DNA of 64,000 nt from positions 1 through 64,000 of the forward strand of contig JARHZW010000091.1 of the NCBI GenBank assembly GCA_029264685.1, written 5' to 3'. The notes beneath the pieces are model-generated. The model did not search any database. It was not told where the DNA came from and saw only the letters and a program-made list of their open reading frames with translations. Made by a program: the position numbers and the translations under genes. The stretch is from Candidatus Limivicinus sp. (lineage in GTDB: Bacteria; Bacillota; Clostridia; Oscillospirales; Oscillospiraceae). Below, one piece after another: positions 28,862-37,527 of the stretch (position 1 is the stretch's first letter; each line of letters begins with the position of its first letter).

Positions 28862-29626
28862 ATGGAAACTATTGCCCTTAGAAGCTTTCAGCCCCTGTAT
28901 ATATGGCTGGACATTGCATTTCTACTGGTTTTTGCAGGTATTCTTATCTGGAAAAAGAAGTACATGACGGTTTTAGTGGGATTTCTCGCCGGAATTTTAT
29001 ATATGATAGTGGACTACGGAATTTTCCACCTGCTGTGCCACTCAAGAAGTATTACCGGCGGCAGCCTTTTCTGGGTGCTGCTGTGGATGTCCATGAGCTA
29101 CGGGTTTACAAATTTTGCATGGATATGGCTGTGGATACAAAAGGACGAAAACCTTCTTGAATGGTCTCTCCTCATACTCCTTTGGTGGTTTTGCTGTCCT
29201 CTGCTCACTCAAACCTTCGGAGGCTCCGCCGCACCCATAGTTATACAGCGCACCACAGGAGCATATCACGGTTATATGGCGGCGCTGCTGTTTATAGGTT
29301 ATCTGTTTATTATTATCTGGAATTTGAAGCATAAGGAAAAAAACGAAAAAATGCCTTTGCTCTGGCTGCTGGCAATAGGAATTCTGGTGCAGTTCGGCTG
29401 GGAGGCAGGACTGCTCATAGGCGGTGTGCGGAGCGCAGGCTTCGGCTTTGCGGAAAAGCTGCGTCCGCTGATTATAAATTCTCTCCTTGAGACTAATTTA
29501 GGTATGCCATACATTTACTTAATATATCTCTGCTACTCCTCAAGGTTTACGGAAACACTGCGCCGTCGGGAAACGCCTGTAGGGTTTATGGAGGCGCTCA
29601 GGGAGAATAGCAGTAAACATGTATAA
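28862..29626 (+). CDS. Multi-pass membrane protein of unknown function
   Basis: 254 aa, seven or so hydrophobic stretches, good RBS AGGAGG upstream. Confidence 0.7.
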   Translation: METIALRSFQPLYIWLDIAFLLVFAGILIWKKKYMTVLVGFLAGILYMIVDYGIFHLLCHSRSITGGSLFWVLLWMSMSYGFTNFAWIWLWIQKDENLLEWSLLILLWWFCCPLLTQTFGGSAAPIVIQRTTGAYHGYMAALLFIGYLFIIIWNLKHKEKNEKMPLLWLLAIGILVQFGWEAGLLIGGVRSAGFGFAEKLRPLIINSLLETNLGMPYIYLIYLCYSSRFTETLRRRETPVGFMEALRENSSKHV

Positions 29627-29760
29627 AAGCAAATAAGATTATTTATTTGAAATGCTGAAAATCGACTTTTATCTCCCTTTATCATTGCCATTGGTTGACA
29701 GAAAGACAGTGCAGAGTAAAATATAGGCAAAGCTTAAAGGAGAAAAGGAGAGAGGGAAAT

Positions 29761-30660
29761 ATGAAAAAAATTCTCAGCTACGGCTCTCTGAATGTGGATA
29801 TTGTCTATTCTATGCCCCATTTTGTGCAGCCGGGCGAAACCATTGCAGCCTGCAAAACGGAACAGTTTCCCGGAGGAAAGGGGCTGAACCAGTCGGTTGC
29901 GCTCTCCAGAGCGGGGGCAAAGGTCTGGCACGGCGGAAAGATTTCCACTGAGGGGAAATGGCTTTCTGATATTCTGGAAAAAAGCGGAGTTGATGTAAGC
30001 TTTGTGTCAGATTCGGGAAGCTCTACGGGCACGGCGTTCATTCAGGTTGCGCCCTCCGGTGAAAACTGCATAATTTTAAATCATGGTGCAAACTATGAAA
30101 ATACCACGGAAGAAATAGACAGGGCTTTTGAAAATTTCGGTGCAGGCGATATACTGCTTTTACAGAACGAAATCAATCTTCTGCCATATTTGATGGAGAA
30201 AGCCACGGAAAAGGCCATGGAGATTGCGCTAAATCCTTCGCCTATTGACGAGAAGCTTATGCAAATGGATCTGAGTGCCGTAAGCTATCTGATTTTAAAC
30301 GAAATTGAGGGGGAGACTATTACAGGCAGGAAAGAGCCGGATGAAATCTGCCGCACGCTTTTGGACAGGTACCCCGACATGAAAGTGGTTCTCACTATGG
30401 GCGGTGAGGGTGCAATGTATATGGATAAGGACAACAGCTTCCGCCAAAACATATTCGAGGTTAAGGCTGTGGATACCACCGGAGCGGGGGACACTTTTAC
30501 AGGCTATTTTCTCGCCTTTGTTTCTGAGGGCAGCTCCGTTCCCGAAGCCTTGAAGGCTGCATCAAAGGCGGCGGCAATAGCCGTTTCCGGAAAGGGTGCA
30601 GCAGCCAGTATTCCGGTGCGGGCGGAGGTTATGGCGGCGAAATTAAAAGAAAAAGGCTGA
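29761..30660 (+). CDS. rbsK: Ribokinase / PfkB family carbohydrate kinase
   Basis: GSLNVDIVYSMPHFVQPGETIAA, FPGGKGLNQSVALSRAGAKVWHGGKI, VDTTGAGDTFTGYFLAF. Confidence 0.9.
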   Translation: MKKILSYGSLNVDIVYSMPHFVQPGETIAACKTEQFPGGKGLNQSVALSRAGAKVWHGGKISTEGKWLSDILEKSGVDVSFVSDSGSSTGTAFIQVAPSGENCIILNHGANYENTTEEIDRAFENFGAGDILLLQNEINLLPYLMEKATEKAMEIALNPSPIDEKLMQMDLSAVSYLILNEIEGETITGRKEPDEICRTLLDRYPDMKVVLTMGGEGAMYMDKDNSFRQNIFEVKAVDTTGAGDTFTGYFLAFVSEGSSVPEALKAASKAAAIAVSGKGAAASIPVRAEVMAAKLKEKG

Positions 30661-30695
30661 AATATCATAAACTGTTGCAAGGGGGAAGCAATATA

Positions 30696-31196
30696 ATGAG
30701 CAAAATAGTAAATGAGCCTAAAATAAAAAATAAAATCATTGTGGCTGTAAGAGAGCAACTGGAGCACAGAGCGCTGTGGCTGTATCTCCTGAGGGACGAG
30801 GCAGGAAAAAGAGGTATTGATCCTAATGAATTTGCCTCTGACGCAGTTACCCGCTGCGGCAGTATTCATGGCCTGCACCTTATTGAAAAGGGCAAGTGTG
30901 ACAATATGAAAGGTCTTAAAAAGACCCTCTTTACAAAGCCTGCCCAGTGGGTATTTGAAATGGACGTTGTAAAGAGTACCAAAAAGGAACTTTTCCTTGA
31001 CTTCCACTATTGCCCATTGGTAAAGGCGTGGCAGAAAGCAGGCTGTTCCGATGAGGAGATTGCACAGCTGTGCGACATTGCAATGTGCGGCGACCACGCC
31101 ATAGGCAAAGAGTTCGGAGGACATCTGGAGCTGCCAAAGTGTATAGCCAAGGGTGACGAGATTTGCGCTTTGCGGTACATAAGAGATAAGAAGTGA
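30696..31196 (+). CDS. L-2-amino-thiazoline-4-carboxylic acid hydrolase family protein
   Basis: LFLDFHYCPLVKAWQKAGCSDEEIAQLCDIAMCGDHAIGKEF; downstream of rbsK. Confidence 0.75.
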   Translation: MSKIVNEPKIKNKIIVAVREQLEHRALWLYLLRDEAGKRGIDPNEFASDAVTRCGSIHGLHLIEKGKCDNMKGLKKTLFTKPAQWVFEMDVVKSTKKELFLDFHYCPLVKAWQKAGCSDEEIAQLCDIAMCGDHAIGKEFGGHLELPKCIAKGDEICALRYIRDKK

Positions 31197-31200
31197 AAAT

Positions 31201-31231
31201 AAAAATCGGCGTGATTAAAGTCACGCCGATT
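31201..31231. terminator. Bidirectional terminator between convergent genes
   Basis: AATCGGCGTGA-TTAAAG-TCACGCCGATT perfect stem. Confidence 0.8.
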
Positions 31232-31239
31232 GTGCTTGT

Positions 31240-32157
31240 TCAGTAGAGTGTGTCGTTAAATATAACCGTTCCGTCAGGGGCGGTTATTTTTTCGCTGCCG
31301 GATAGAGAAACAGAGCCGTTATCCGACTCGATATGGTGGGAAAAAACAGGATATTCATGGATGAAGCCCAAAGAATCCGTAGCAAAAACGGTAAGGCAGA
31401 GGGTCTGTCCTGTTTCCACTTTAAAGCTTTCATCAATAATTATTCCATAAGCAAGGTCGGGGGAGGACAGATCAATATCTGCGCCAAGAAGCTCTTTTCC
31501 GTCAAGGGTGAGGCTGTATTCAGCCGCTGTAAATACATTTGAAGCATTTTCGCATATGGCTTCGCTCTGGTAATTTTCAAGAAATAGAGAACCTTTAATT
31601 TTGTAATTATATGGGGAGCGACCGCTCCAGTTGCGAGAGCCGGAAAACTGGGGAGACATTTCGGGGAAAATCATGGATTTAAGGTTGTTGTACATATGCA
31701 GATTATTGTTTTCTTCAACCTGAGAAACCCCGTTTTCTTCAATTACTACGGTGGGATAAATCTTGTCTTTAAAGCCAAATTCCCGAGTCAGAATAAATTC
31801 TGAACCTGCTCTTTCCATAGAAATTAAATCGTTTCCGAATTTGAGGGAAACGGCTGTATTGTCGGAAAGGGTTTTAGGCTGAACGTGGAAAGTTACGGGG
31901 ATTTTCAGCTCCTCGATGTCAGGCTCACCGATTTCATAGCTGCATGAAGTGAGAATGCTGGCCTGCTGTTCCAGTGCAGATTTTACACTTTGGGAAATCC
32001 CGTCGCTTATGCGGGCAACGGAATCCTGATAGTACATAAGAGAGTTTTCCAGATTGTTCAGCTGATGCTTCAGACTGTTAATCCGGCTTATGGAATAGAT
32101 CTGTATTACCAGAAACATGGCAATTATTATATAGAATACAATTTTCTTTTTCTTCAT
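31240..32157 (-). CDS. Single-TM extracytoplasmic protein of unknown function
   Basis: MKKKKIVFYIIIAMFLVIQIYSISR TM then coiled-coil and soluble domain. Confidence 0.65.
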   Translation of the reverse strand: MKKKKIVFYIIIAMFLVIQIYSISRINSLKHQLNNLENSLMYYQDSVARISDGISQSVKSALEQQASILTSCSYEIGEPDIEELKIPVTFHVQPKTLSDNTAVSLKFGNDLISMERAGSEFILTREFGFKDKIYPTVVIEENGVSQVEENNNLHMYNNLKSMIFPEMSPQFSGSRNWSGRSPYNYKIKGSLFLENYQSEAICENASNVFTAAEYSLTLDGKELLGADIDLSSPDLAYGIIIDESFKVETGQTLCLTVFATDSLGFIHEYPVFSHHIESDNGSVSLSGSEKITAPDGTVIFNDTLY

Positions 32158-32211
32158 GAGACACCTCTTTTCTGCCAAAATTATAACATACGGAAAATAT
32201 GCGTGCAAGAA

Positions 32212-32241
32212 AAAAGCAATGCTTTATGGCATTGCTTTTTT
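32212..32241. terminator. Terminator
   Basis: AAAAAGCAATGC-TTTATG-GCATTGCTTTTTTA. Confidence 0.75.
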
Positions 32242-32245
32242 ACTG

Positions 32246-33580
32246 TCAGCCTGTAATAAAATTGTAGACATTTAAAAATCCGGTAATCATTACGGCCAGA
32301 ACCATGATGGGGGCGACGATACGGACAGCCCAGATCCATGCCTTCTGGAGTTTGAACTTAATGCCGTTTTCCTCAATATGTGCAATCAGCTTTCCGGGAC
32401 CCCAGAACCAGCCTATAAAGATACACATTGAAAGGCCGGCCAGAGGCATAAGCAGGTTATCGGTAATTACACCCATAAAGTCAAAGAAGGAGTAGCCCAG
32501 AATGGTAAAATCTGCAAGAGGACCGAAGCTCATTGCGCTTGGGAAGCCCAGAAGAGTAATGGCTGTGCCCACTGAGAATACGGCGGCCTTCCGGTTCCAG
32601 TGCCAGTTTTCATGCACAAAGGACACCACACATTCAAGAAGCGCAATGGAACTGGTAAGAGCGGCAAAGAACATGAGGATGAAGAACATCAGCGCAAAAA
32701 CGGGACCGCCCAGCATTTTGTCGAATACGCCGGGAAGGGTGCCGAAAATAAGGCTTGGTCCCTGAGTGGGTTCCATTCCGAGAGCAAAGACTGCGGGGAA
32801 AATGGCGATTCCCGCCAGAACTGCTGCCGTTGTGTCCAGAAGAGCAACCTGTACGCAGTTTTTGGGAATGTTTTCGTCTTTTTTAAGATAGCTGCCGTAG
32901 GTAATCGTAATGCCCATGCCAAGGCTCAGAGAATAGAACACCTGACCCATGGCTTCGGTGGCACCACGGAAGGTAAGGCGGGAGTTTCCGGGGACAAAAA
33001 CAAATTTTAAACCTTCCATAGCTCCGGGAAGAGTTACGGAACGGATGATTATTACAATAAGAAGAATGAAAAGAGCGGGCATCATAAATTTAGAGGCCTT
33101 CTCAATGCCCTTGGTTCCAAAATAACAGATAAGCATGGTGCAGAGCATAAACACAACATGCCATGCCACGGGCTGAACCGGCTCGGCAATATATGCGCCG
33201 AAATCTGCGGGAGCGGCCAGATTAGCGGCGTAGGAGACAATGTACTTCAAAATCCAGCCGCCGACGACGCTGTAATATGAAAGTATAAGGAAGGGGGCAA
33301 GAACACTTATAGCACCTATGAATGTAGCTTTCTTGTTTAAAGCCTTGTAGGCGTTCACGGGGTTCTGCTGGGTCATACGGCCTATACTCATCTCGGTTAT
33401 CATTACAGGCAGGCCAAGCACAACTATAAATATAAGGTATACTATAAGAAAGGCAAAGCCGCCGTTACGCCCCATAAGATAGGGGAACTTCCAGAGATTT
33501 CCAAGGCCAATGGCCGCACCTGCAGTTGCCAGAATAAAGCCCATTTTGGTGGCCCACTGGCTGCGAGAATTTGTATTCAT
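32246..33580 (-). CDS. Sodium-dependent transporter, neurotransmitter:sodium symporter (NSS) family
   Basis: QWATKMGFILATAGAAIGLGNLWKFPYLMGRNGGFAFLIVY. Confidence 0.94.
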   Translation of the reverse strand: MNTNSRSQWATKMGFILATAGAAIGLGNLWKFPYLMGRNGGFAFLIVYLIFIVVLGLPVMITEMSIGRMTQQNPVNAYKALNKKATFIGAISVLAPFLILSYYSVVGGWILKYIVSYAANLAAPADFGAYIAEPVQPVAWHVVFMLCTMLICYFGTKGIEKASKFMMPALFILLIVIIIRSVTLPGAMEGLKFVFVPGNSRLTFRGATEAMGQVFYSLSLGMGITITYGSYLKKDENIPKNCVQVALLDTTAAVLAGIAIFPAVFALGMEPTQGPSLIFGTLPGVFDKMLGGPVFALMFFILMFFAALTSSIALLECVVSFVHENWHWNRKAAVFSVGTAITLLGFPSAMSFGPLADFTILGYSFFDFMGVITDNLLMPLAGLSMCIFIGWFWGPGKLIAHIEENGIKFKLQKAWIWAVRIVAPIMVLAVMITGFLNVYNFITG

Positions 33581-33600
33581 TGTTTCCTCTCCTTTTAAAA

Positions 33601-33699
33601 TGCTCGGTCACCGCAGGAAAGCAAAAGCCTGCCTATGCAAAGTTTTACCGCCTTATCTCCCTTTAAAGCGGTAAACTAAAACGGTGACACAAAATAAAG
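33601..33699 (-). promoter_or_regulatory. Predicted structured 5' leader of NSS transporter (three-helix junction)
   Basis: Closing stem 33607-33613/33682-33688; P2 33644-33651/33668-33675; P3 33614-33617/33628-33631; preceded on minus strand by TTGCAA-16-TATAAT. Confidence 0.45.
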
Positions 33700-34115
33700 A
33701 TGTTCCCTATTATACCTGTAAGAGCGAGTTTTGCAAGTTTTTTTCGACACTTTTACTAAATATAGCGTTTTCAATAGAAAGCGCTAAAGTGCAAGAGTGA
33801 TTTTTAGGCGAACTGCATTATGTGTACAGTTTGTAAACAATACAGCGTAAAACGGCTTTGCAGGAGGATATAGGCATAGTGCCTATATATAATTACGGCT
33901 TTTTGAGTAAGTTGACTATAAAAAAACAGAAAAATCTATTAAAAAGTTTAAAAAACGTATATTTGAACTGTTCAAATCATTCAAACTTTACCTTTTCTGC
34001 CGTTGGTGATAACTTTGAAGCAGGCAAAAATGCCAAAACGGAAAAGGACAAAGCCACAGCTTTGCTCTGACAAAACTTGTTGCCTCCGTGGAAAAGGAGG
34101 CGGAAAGGACAAAAC

Positions 34116-35144
34116 ATGAAAAAGATCATCGCATTAGTGCTGGTACTTATGCTGGCTCTCTCTATGGCAGCCTGCGGCGAAAGCAAGGCTCCCGAACAGC
34201 CCGCCGAAAAGCCCGCTGACGCTCCCGCAGATGCACCTGCAAACTCTGACGTTTCCGCTGAGGGCTGGACTCCCAAAGAGAACGTCACCATTATTGTTTC
34301 CTACAAGGCCGGTTCCGGCACTGATAACACCGCCCGTGTTCTGGCTGCATACGCTGAAAAGTACATAGGCAAGCCTGTTATTATTGAAAACGTAGAAGGC
34401 GGCTCAGGCGCTATAGGCTGGACTGCACTTTCTCAGGCAAAGCCCGACGGCTACACGCTCGGTTTTGTTAACCTGCCCAACTTCAACTCTTCTATCACAG
34501 AGGGACTGGCAGACTACACGGTTGACAGCTTCAAGGCAGTCTGCAACCATGTTACCGAGACTTCCGTGGTTCTTGTAAAGGCAGATTCTCAGTTCAACAC
34601 TTTGGAGGAGCTTGTAAAGTATGCTCAGGAGCATCCCGGCGAACTGAAAGCTTCCACCAACGGCAACCATAAGTCTAACCACATCGGCGCTCAGATGCTG
34701 GCCACTTCTGCCAAGTTTGAGTATTCTGACATTCCTTACGGCGGCACTGCCGACCAGCTTCTGGCACTTCGTCAGGGCGAAGTTGACTTCTCTGTTGCCA
34801 AGGTTGCAGATTTTGCCTCCTTCACCTCCGATGTAAAGGTTCTGGGCGTATTTAACAGCGAGCGTCTGCCTGAGCTGCCTGAGGTTCCCACTCTCGGAGA
34901 ACTGGGTTACTACGACAAATGGCTTGGCTCTTCCCGCTGCATCTGCGCTCCTGCCGGCACACCCGATGAAGTGATTGCCTTCTATGAGAACGCTTTCCAG
35001 CAGATTATGCAGGATGCCGATTACCTGAAGGCAGCAGAAGCAGCAGGCATGAACACCGATTTCAAGTCTGCCGCTGACACAGCCGCTATTATCGCCCAGC
35101 AGCAGGAGTTTGCCGAGGGCCTGGCAGCTATCTGGGGAGAATAA
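34116..35144 (+). CDS. tctC: Tripartite tricarboxylate transporter (TTT) substrate-binding lipoprotein
   Basis: MKKIIALVLVLMLALSMAACGES lipobox; NVTIIVSYKAGSGTDNTARVLAAYAEKYIGKPVIIENVEGGSGAIGW; followed by TctB and TctA. Confidence 0.93.
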   Translation: MKKIIALVLVLMLALSMAACGESKAPEQPAEKPADAPADAPANSDVSAEGWTPKENVTIIVSYKAGSGTDNTARVLAAYAEKYIGKPVIIENVEGGSGAIGWTALSQAKPDGYTLGFVNLPNFNSSITEGLADYTVDSFKAVCNHVTETSVVLVKADSQFNTLEELVKYAQEHPGELKASTNGNHKSNHIGAQMLATSAKFEYSDIPYGGTADQLLALRQGEVDFSVAKVADFASFTSDVKVLGVFNSERLPELPEVPTLGELGYYDKWLGSSRCICAPAGTPDEVIAFYENAFQQIMQDADYLKAAEAAGMNTDFKSAADTAAIIAQQQEFAEGLAAIWGE

Positions 35145-35194
35145 TCCACTGCAAAAGCTTTGCATCGAAAAGATAAATTTATAAATTTCCTACC

Positions 35195-35220
35195 GTGAGC
35201 GGGGCTCAGACCCCGCTCAC
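35195..35220 (+). promoter_or_regulatory. tctC-tctB intercistronic hairpin
   Basis: GTGAGCGGGG-CTCAGA-CCCCGCTCAC perfect 10-bp arms without T-run. Confidence 0.7.
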
Positions 35221-35252
35221 ACCTTACACAGCTGCTTATCGAGGAGGCTAAT

Positions 35253-35699
35253 ATGAAAAAAACCGACCTTGGCGTGGTAGGGTTTATGTACACTGTGTGC
35301 ATAGTGTTTTTAACCATGACCCTGAAACTGAAAAAAGAAGCGCAGACCTATCCGCTGTTTATAATAGCGCTCCTGTTTCTTCTTACCACCATGTATCTGG
35401 TTCAGATGCTGATAAACGCCAAAAAAAACGGCGTTACCAGCGGAATTAAAGAAATTTTCGCAGATTTTATTCCAAAGCAATTTTTCGTCGTTCTCGCAAT
35501 GATTATTGGATATCTGGCTGCTATGTATTTAGTGGGCTTCTATATATCCACTGTCCTGCTTATGTTGGGCTGCCTGCTGTTCCTGAAGGTGCCGAAATGG
35601 CAGATCATACTTACAACCTTGGTTATAATCGGCCTTGTCTACTGTGCATTTACCCTGTTTCTTGGAGTTAAGCTGCCTGTGGGCCTGCTGTTTAAATAA
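35253..35699 (+). CDS. tctB: TTT transporter small membrane subunit TctB
   Basis: 148-aa four-TM protein between tctC and tctA. Confidence 0.88.
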   Translation: MKKTDLGVVGFMYTVCIVFLTMTLKLKKEAQTYPLFIIALLFLLTTMYLVQMLINAKKNGVTSGIKEIFADFIPKQFFVVLAMIIGYLAAMYLVGFYISTVLLMLGCLLFLKVPKWQIILTTLVIIGLVYCAFTLFLGVKLPVGLLFK

Positions 35700-35714
35700 G
35701 GGGGGCAACAAATT

Positions 35715-37268
35715 ATGTTAGAAACTTTGGCACTTATGGGGCACGGATTTTTAAACGCCCTTACGCCTCTTAACCTGCTGTTTATGGCAGGCGGTACCGC
35801 AATAGGAATAATTATCGGCTGTCTTCCCGGTCTTTCCGCCGCAATGGGTGTTGCACTGCTGCTGCCCATGACATTCACAATGCCACCCGAAACCGGACTT
35901 ATCGTGCTGGGAGCAATTTATTGCGGCGCAATATTCGGCGGCTCAATATCCGCCATACTTATCCATACACCCGGTACTCCGGCCTCGGCCGCAACTGCGA
36001 TTGAGGGCTACCAGCTGACGCTTAAAGGCAAAGCCGGCAAGGCTCTGGCTGTTGCCTGCTTCTCGTCCTTCTGCGGAGGCCTGCTCTCCTGTATTTCTCT
36101 GTATTTCTTCGCTCCTGTTCTCGCACAGCTTGCTATGAAATTCGGCTCTCCAGAGTATTTCTGGCTGTCCATCTTCGGCTTGACGATAATAGCCGGCGTG
36201 GCGTCAAAGTCACTTCTCAAGGGCCTTATTTCCGGTGCATTGGGTCTGCTGATTTCAACCATCGGCATGGACCCCATTGAAGGCGTAAAGCGTTTTATGT
36301 TCGGTCAGGCTTCGCTTTACGAGGGCATAAACACCACCTGCGCTCTTATCGGACTTTTCTCCATGTCTCAGGTTCTTATCCTGGCTGAGAAGAAAATAAA
36401 GGCGAGGGAGAAGGCTGCAAAATTCAACGATAAAATCGCTCTGGATAAAAGCGACATAAAGCGCATCACTCCCACTATTTTCCGTTCATGGATAATAGGC
36501 AACATTGTGGGTATTCTGCCCGGCGCCGGCGCATCTATTGCCTGCTTTATGGGCTACAATACATCCAGACAGTTTTCCAAACACAAGGAGGAGTTCGGTC
36601 ACGGCTCCATCGAGGGTGTTGCCGGCTCCGAGGCTGCAAACAACGCAGTTACCGGCGGGTCTCTTATTCCCATGCTCACTCTTGGCATACCGGGTGAATC
36701 TGTCACCGCAGTTTTGATGGGCGGTCTTATAATTCAGGGGCTGCAGCCCGGTCCCGAGCTTTTCACACGCTATGCACCTATGACCTACACCTTCTTTGCA
36801 GGCTTTGTTCTTGTTCAGTTTGCAATGCTGCTTATCGGACTGCTGGGCTGCCGCGGCTTTGCACAGATTTCCCGCCTTTCCGACGCAATTCTCATTCCCT
36901 GCGTGGCAGTTCTCTGCGTTGTGGGTTCCTTCGCAATACGCAAGAACTTTGTAGACGTTGTGATTATGATGATATTCGGAGTTCTGGGCTACCTCTTCAG
37001 GAAGTTTGATCTTAACCCTGCGGCTGTGGTTCTGGCGCTTATTCTCGGTCCTATCGGTGAAAAGGGACTGCGCCGCTCTCTGCTGCTCTCCGGCGGCAAC
37101 CCCGGCATCCTCTTCTCCACTCCTCTCTGCTGGGTCCTCATAATCCTCAGCATTGTGGGTATTTGCTCTCCTATCTTTATGGAAAGAATGGAAAAGAAAA
37201 TGGTAAAGAAAGCAGGCGGAGACCTGCCGGATGAAACCGGAGACGACCCCGTAAGAAGCACGGATTGA
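35715..37268 (+). CDS. tctA: TTT transporter large permease TctA
   Basis: GIIIGCLPGLSAAMGVALLLPMTF, AILIHTPGTPASAATAIEGYQL, LTLGIPGESVTAVLMGGLIIQGLQPGP. Confidence 0.95.
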   Translation: MLETLALMGHGFLNALTPLNLLFMAGGTAIGIIIGCLPGLSAAMGVALLLPMTFTMPPETGLIVLGAIYCGAIFGGSISAILIHTPGTPASAATAIEGYQLTLKGKAGKALAVACFSSFCGGLLSCISLYFFAPVLAQLAMKFGSPEYFWLSIFGLTIIAGVASKSLLKGLISGALGLLISTIGMDPIEGVKRFMFGQASLYEGINTTCALIGLFSMSQVLILAEKKIKAREKAAKFNDKIALDKSDIKRITPTIFRSWIIGNIVGILPGAGASIACFMGYNTSRQFSKHKEEFGHGSIEGVAGSEAANNAVTGGSLIPMLTLGIPGESVTAVLMGGLIIQGLQPGPELFTRYAPMTYTFFAGFVLVQFAMLLIGLLGCRGFAQISRLSDAILIPCVAVLCVVGSFAIRKNFVDVVIMMIFGVLGYLFRKFDLNPAAVVLALILGPIGEKGLRRSLLLSGGNPGILFSTPLCWVLIILSIVGICSPIFMERMEKKMVKKAGGDLPDETGDDPVRSTD

Positions 37269-37490
37269 TCAAAAATGATGCACTTTAATATTGCTGAAAG
37301 TATTCTTGTGTTTAGGTCATTTTTATAAGCTTCGTAATTACTTTTGCTGGGAGCGTGTTGCTGCATATAGAAAATGACAGCAGACTTCGGCAGATTAAAT
37401 AATGTCGGCAGATATGTTCTTTTTTACTTAATAGCCGAATTAAAATTTTTACGCTATGGCAAGAGAGTTACCTATGTTCGTCATAATATC

Positions 37491-37522
37491 AAAAGCCCTT
37501 AACCAAACGGTTAAGGGCTTTT
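37491..37522. terminator. Terminator
   Basis: AAAAGCCCTTAACCAAACGGTTAAGGGCTTTT. Confidence 0.8.
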
Positions 37523-37527
37523 GCGTA

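Noticed and set aside
33858-34070. 70-aa ORF upstream of tctC
   Set aside because: Spans palindromes and predicted regulatory DNA, no RBS-supported start or homology visible; kept as intergenic.
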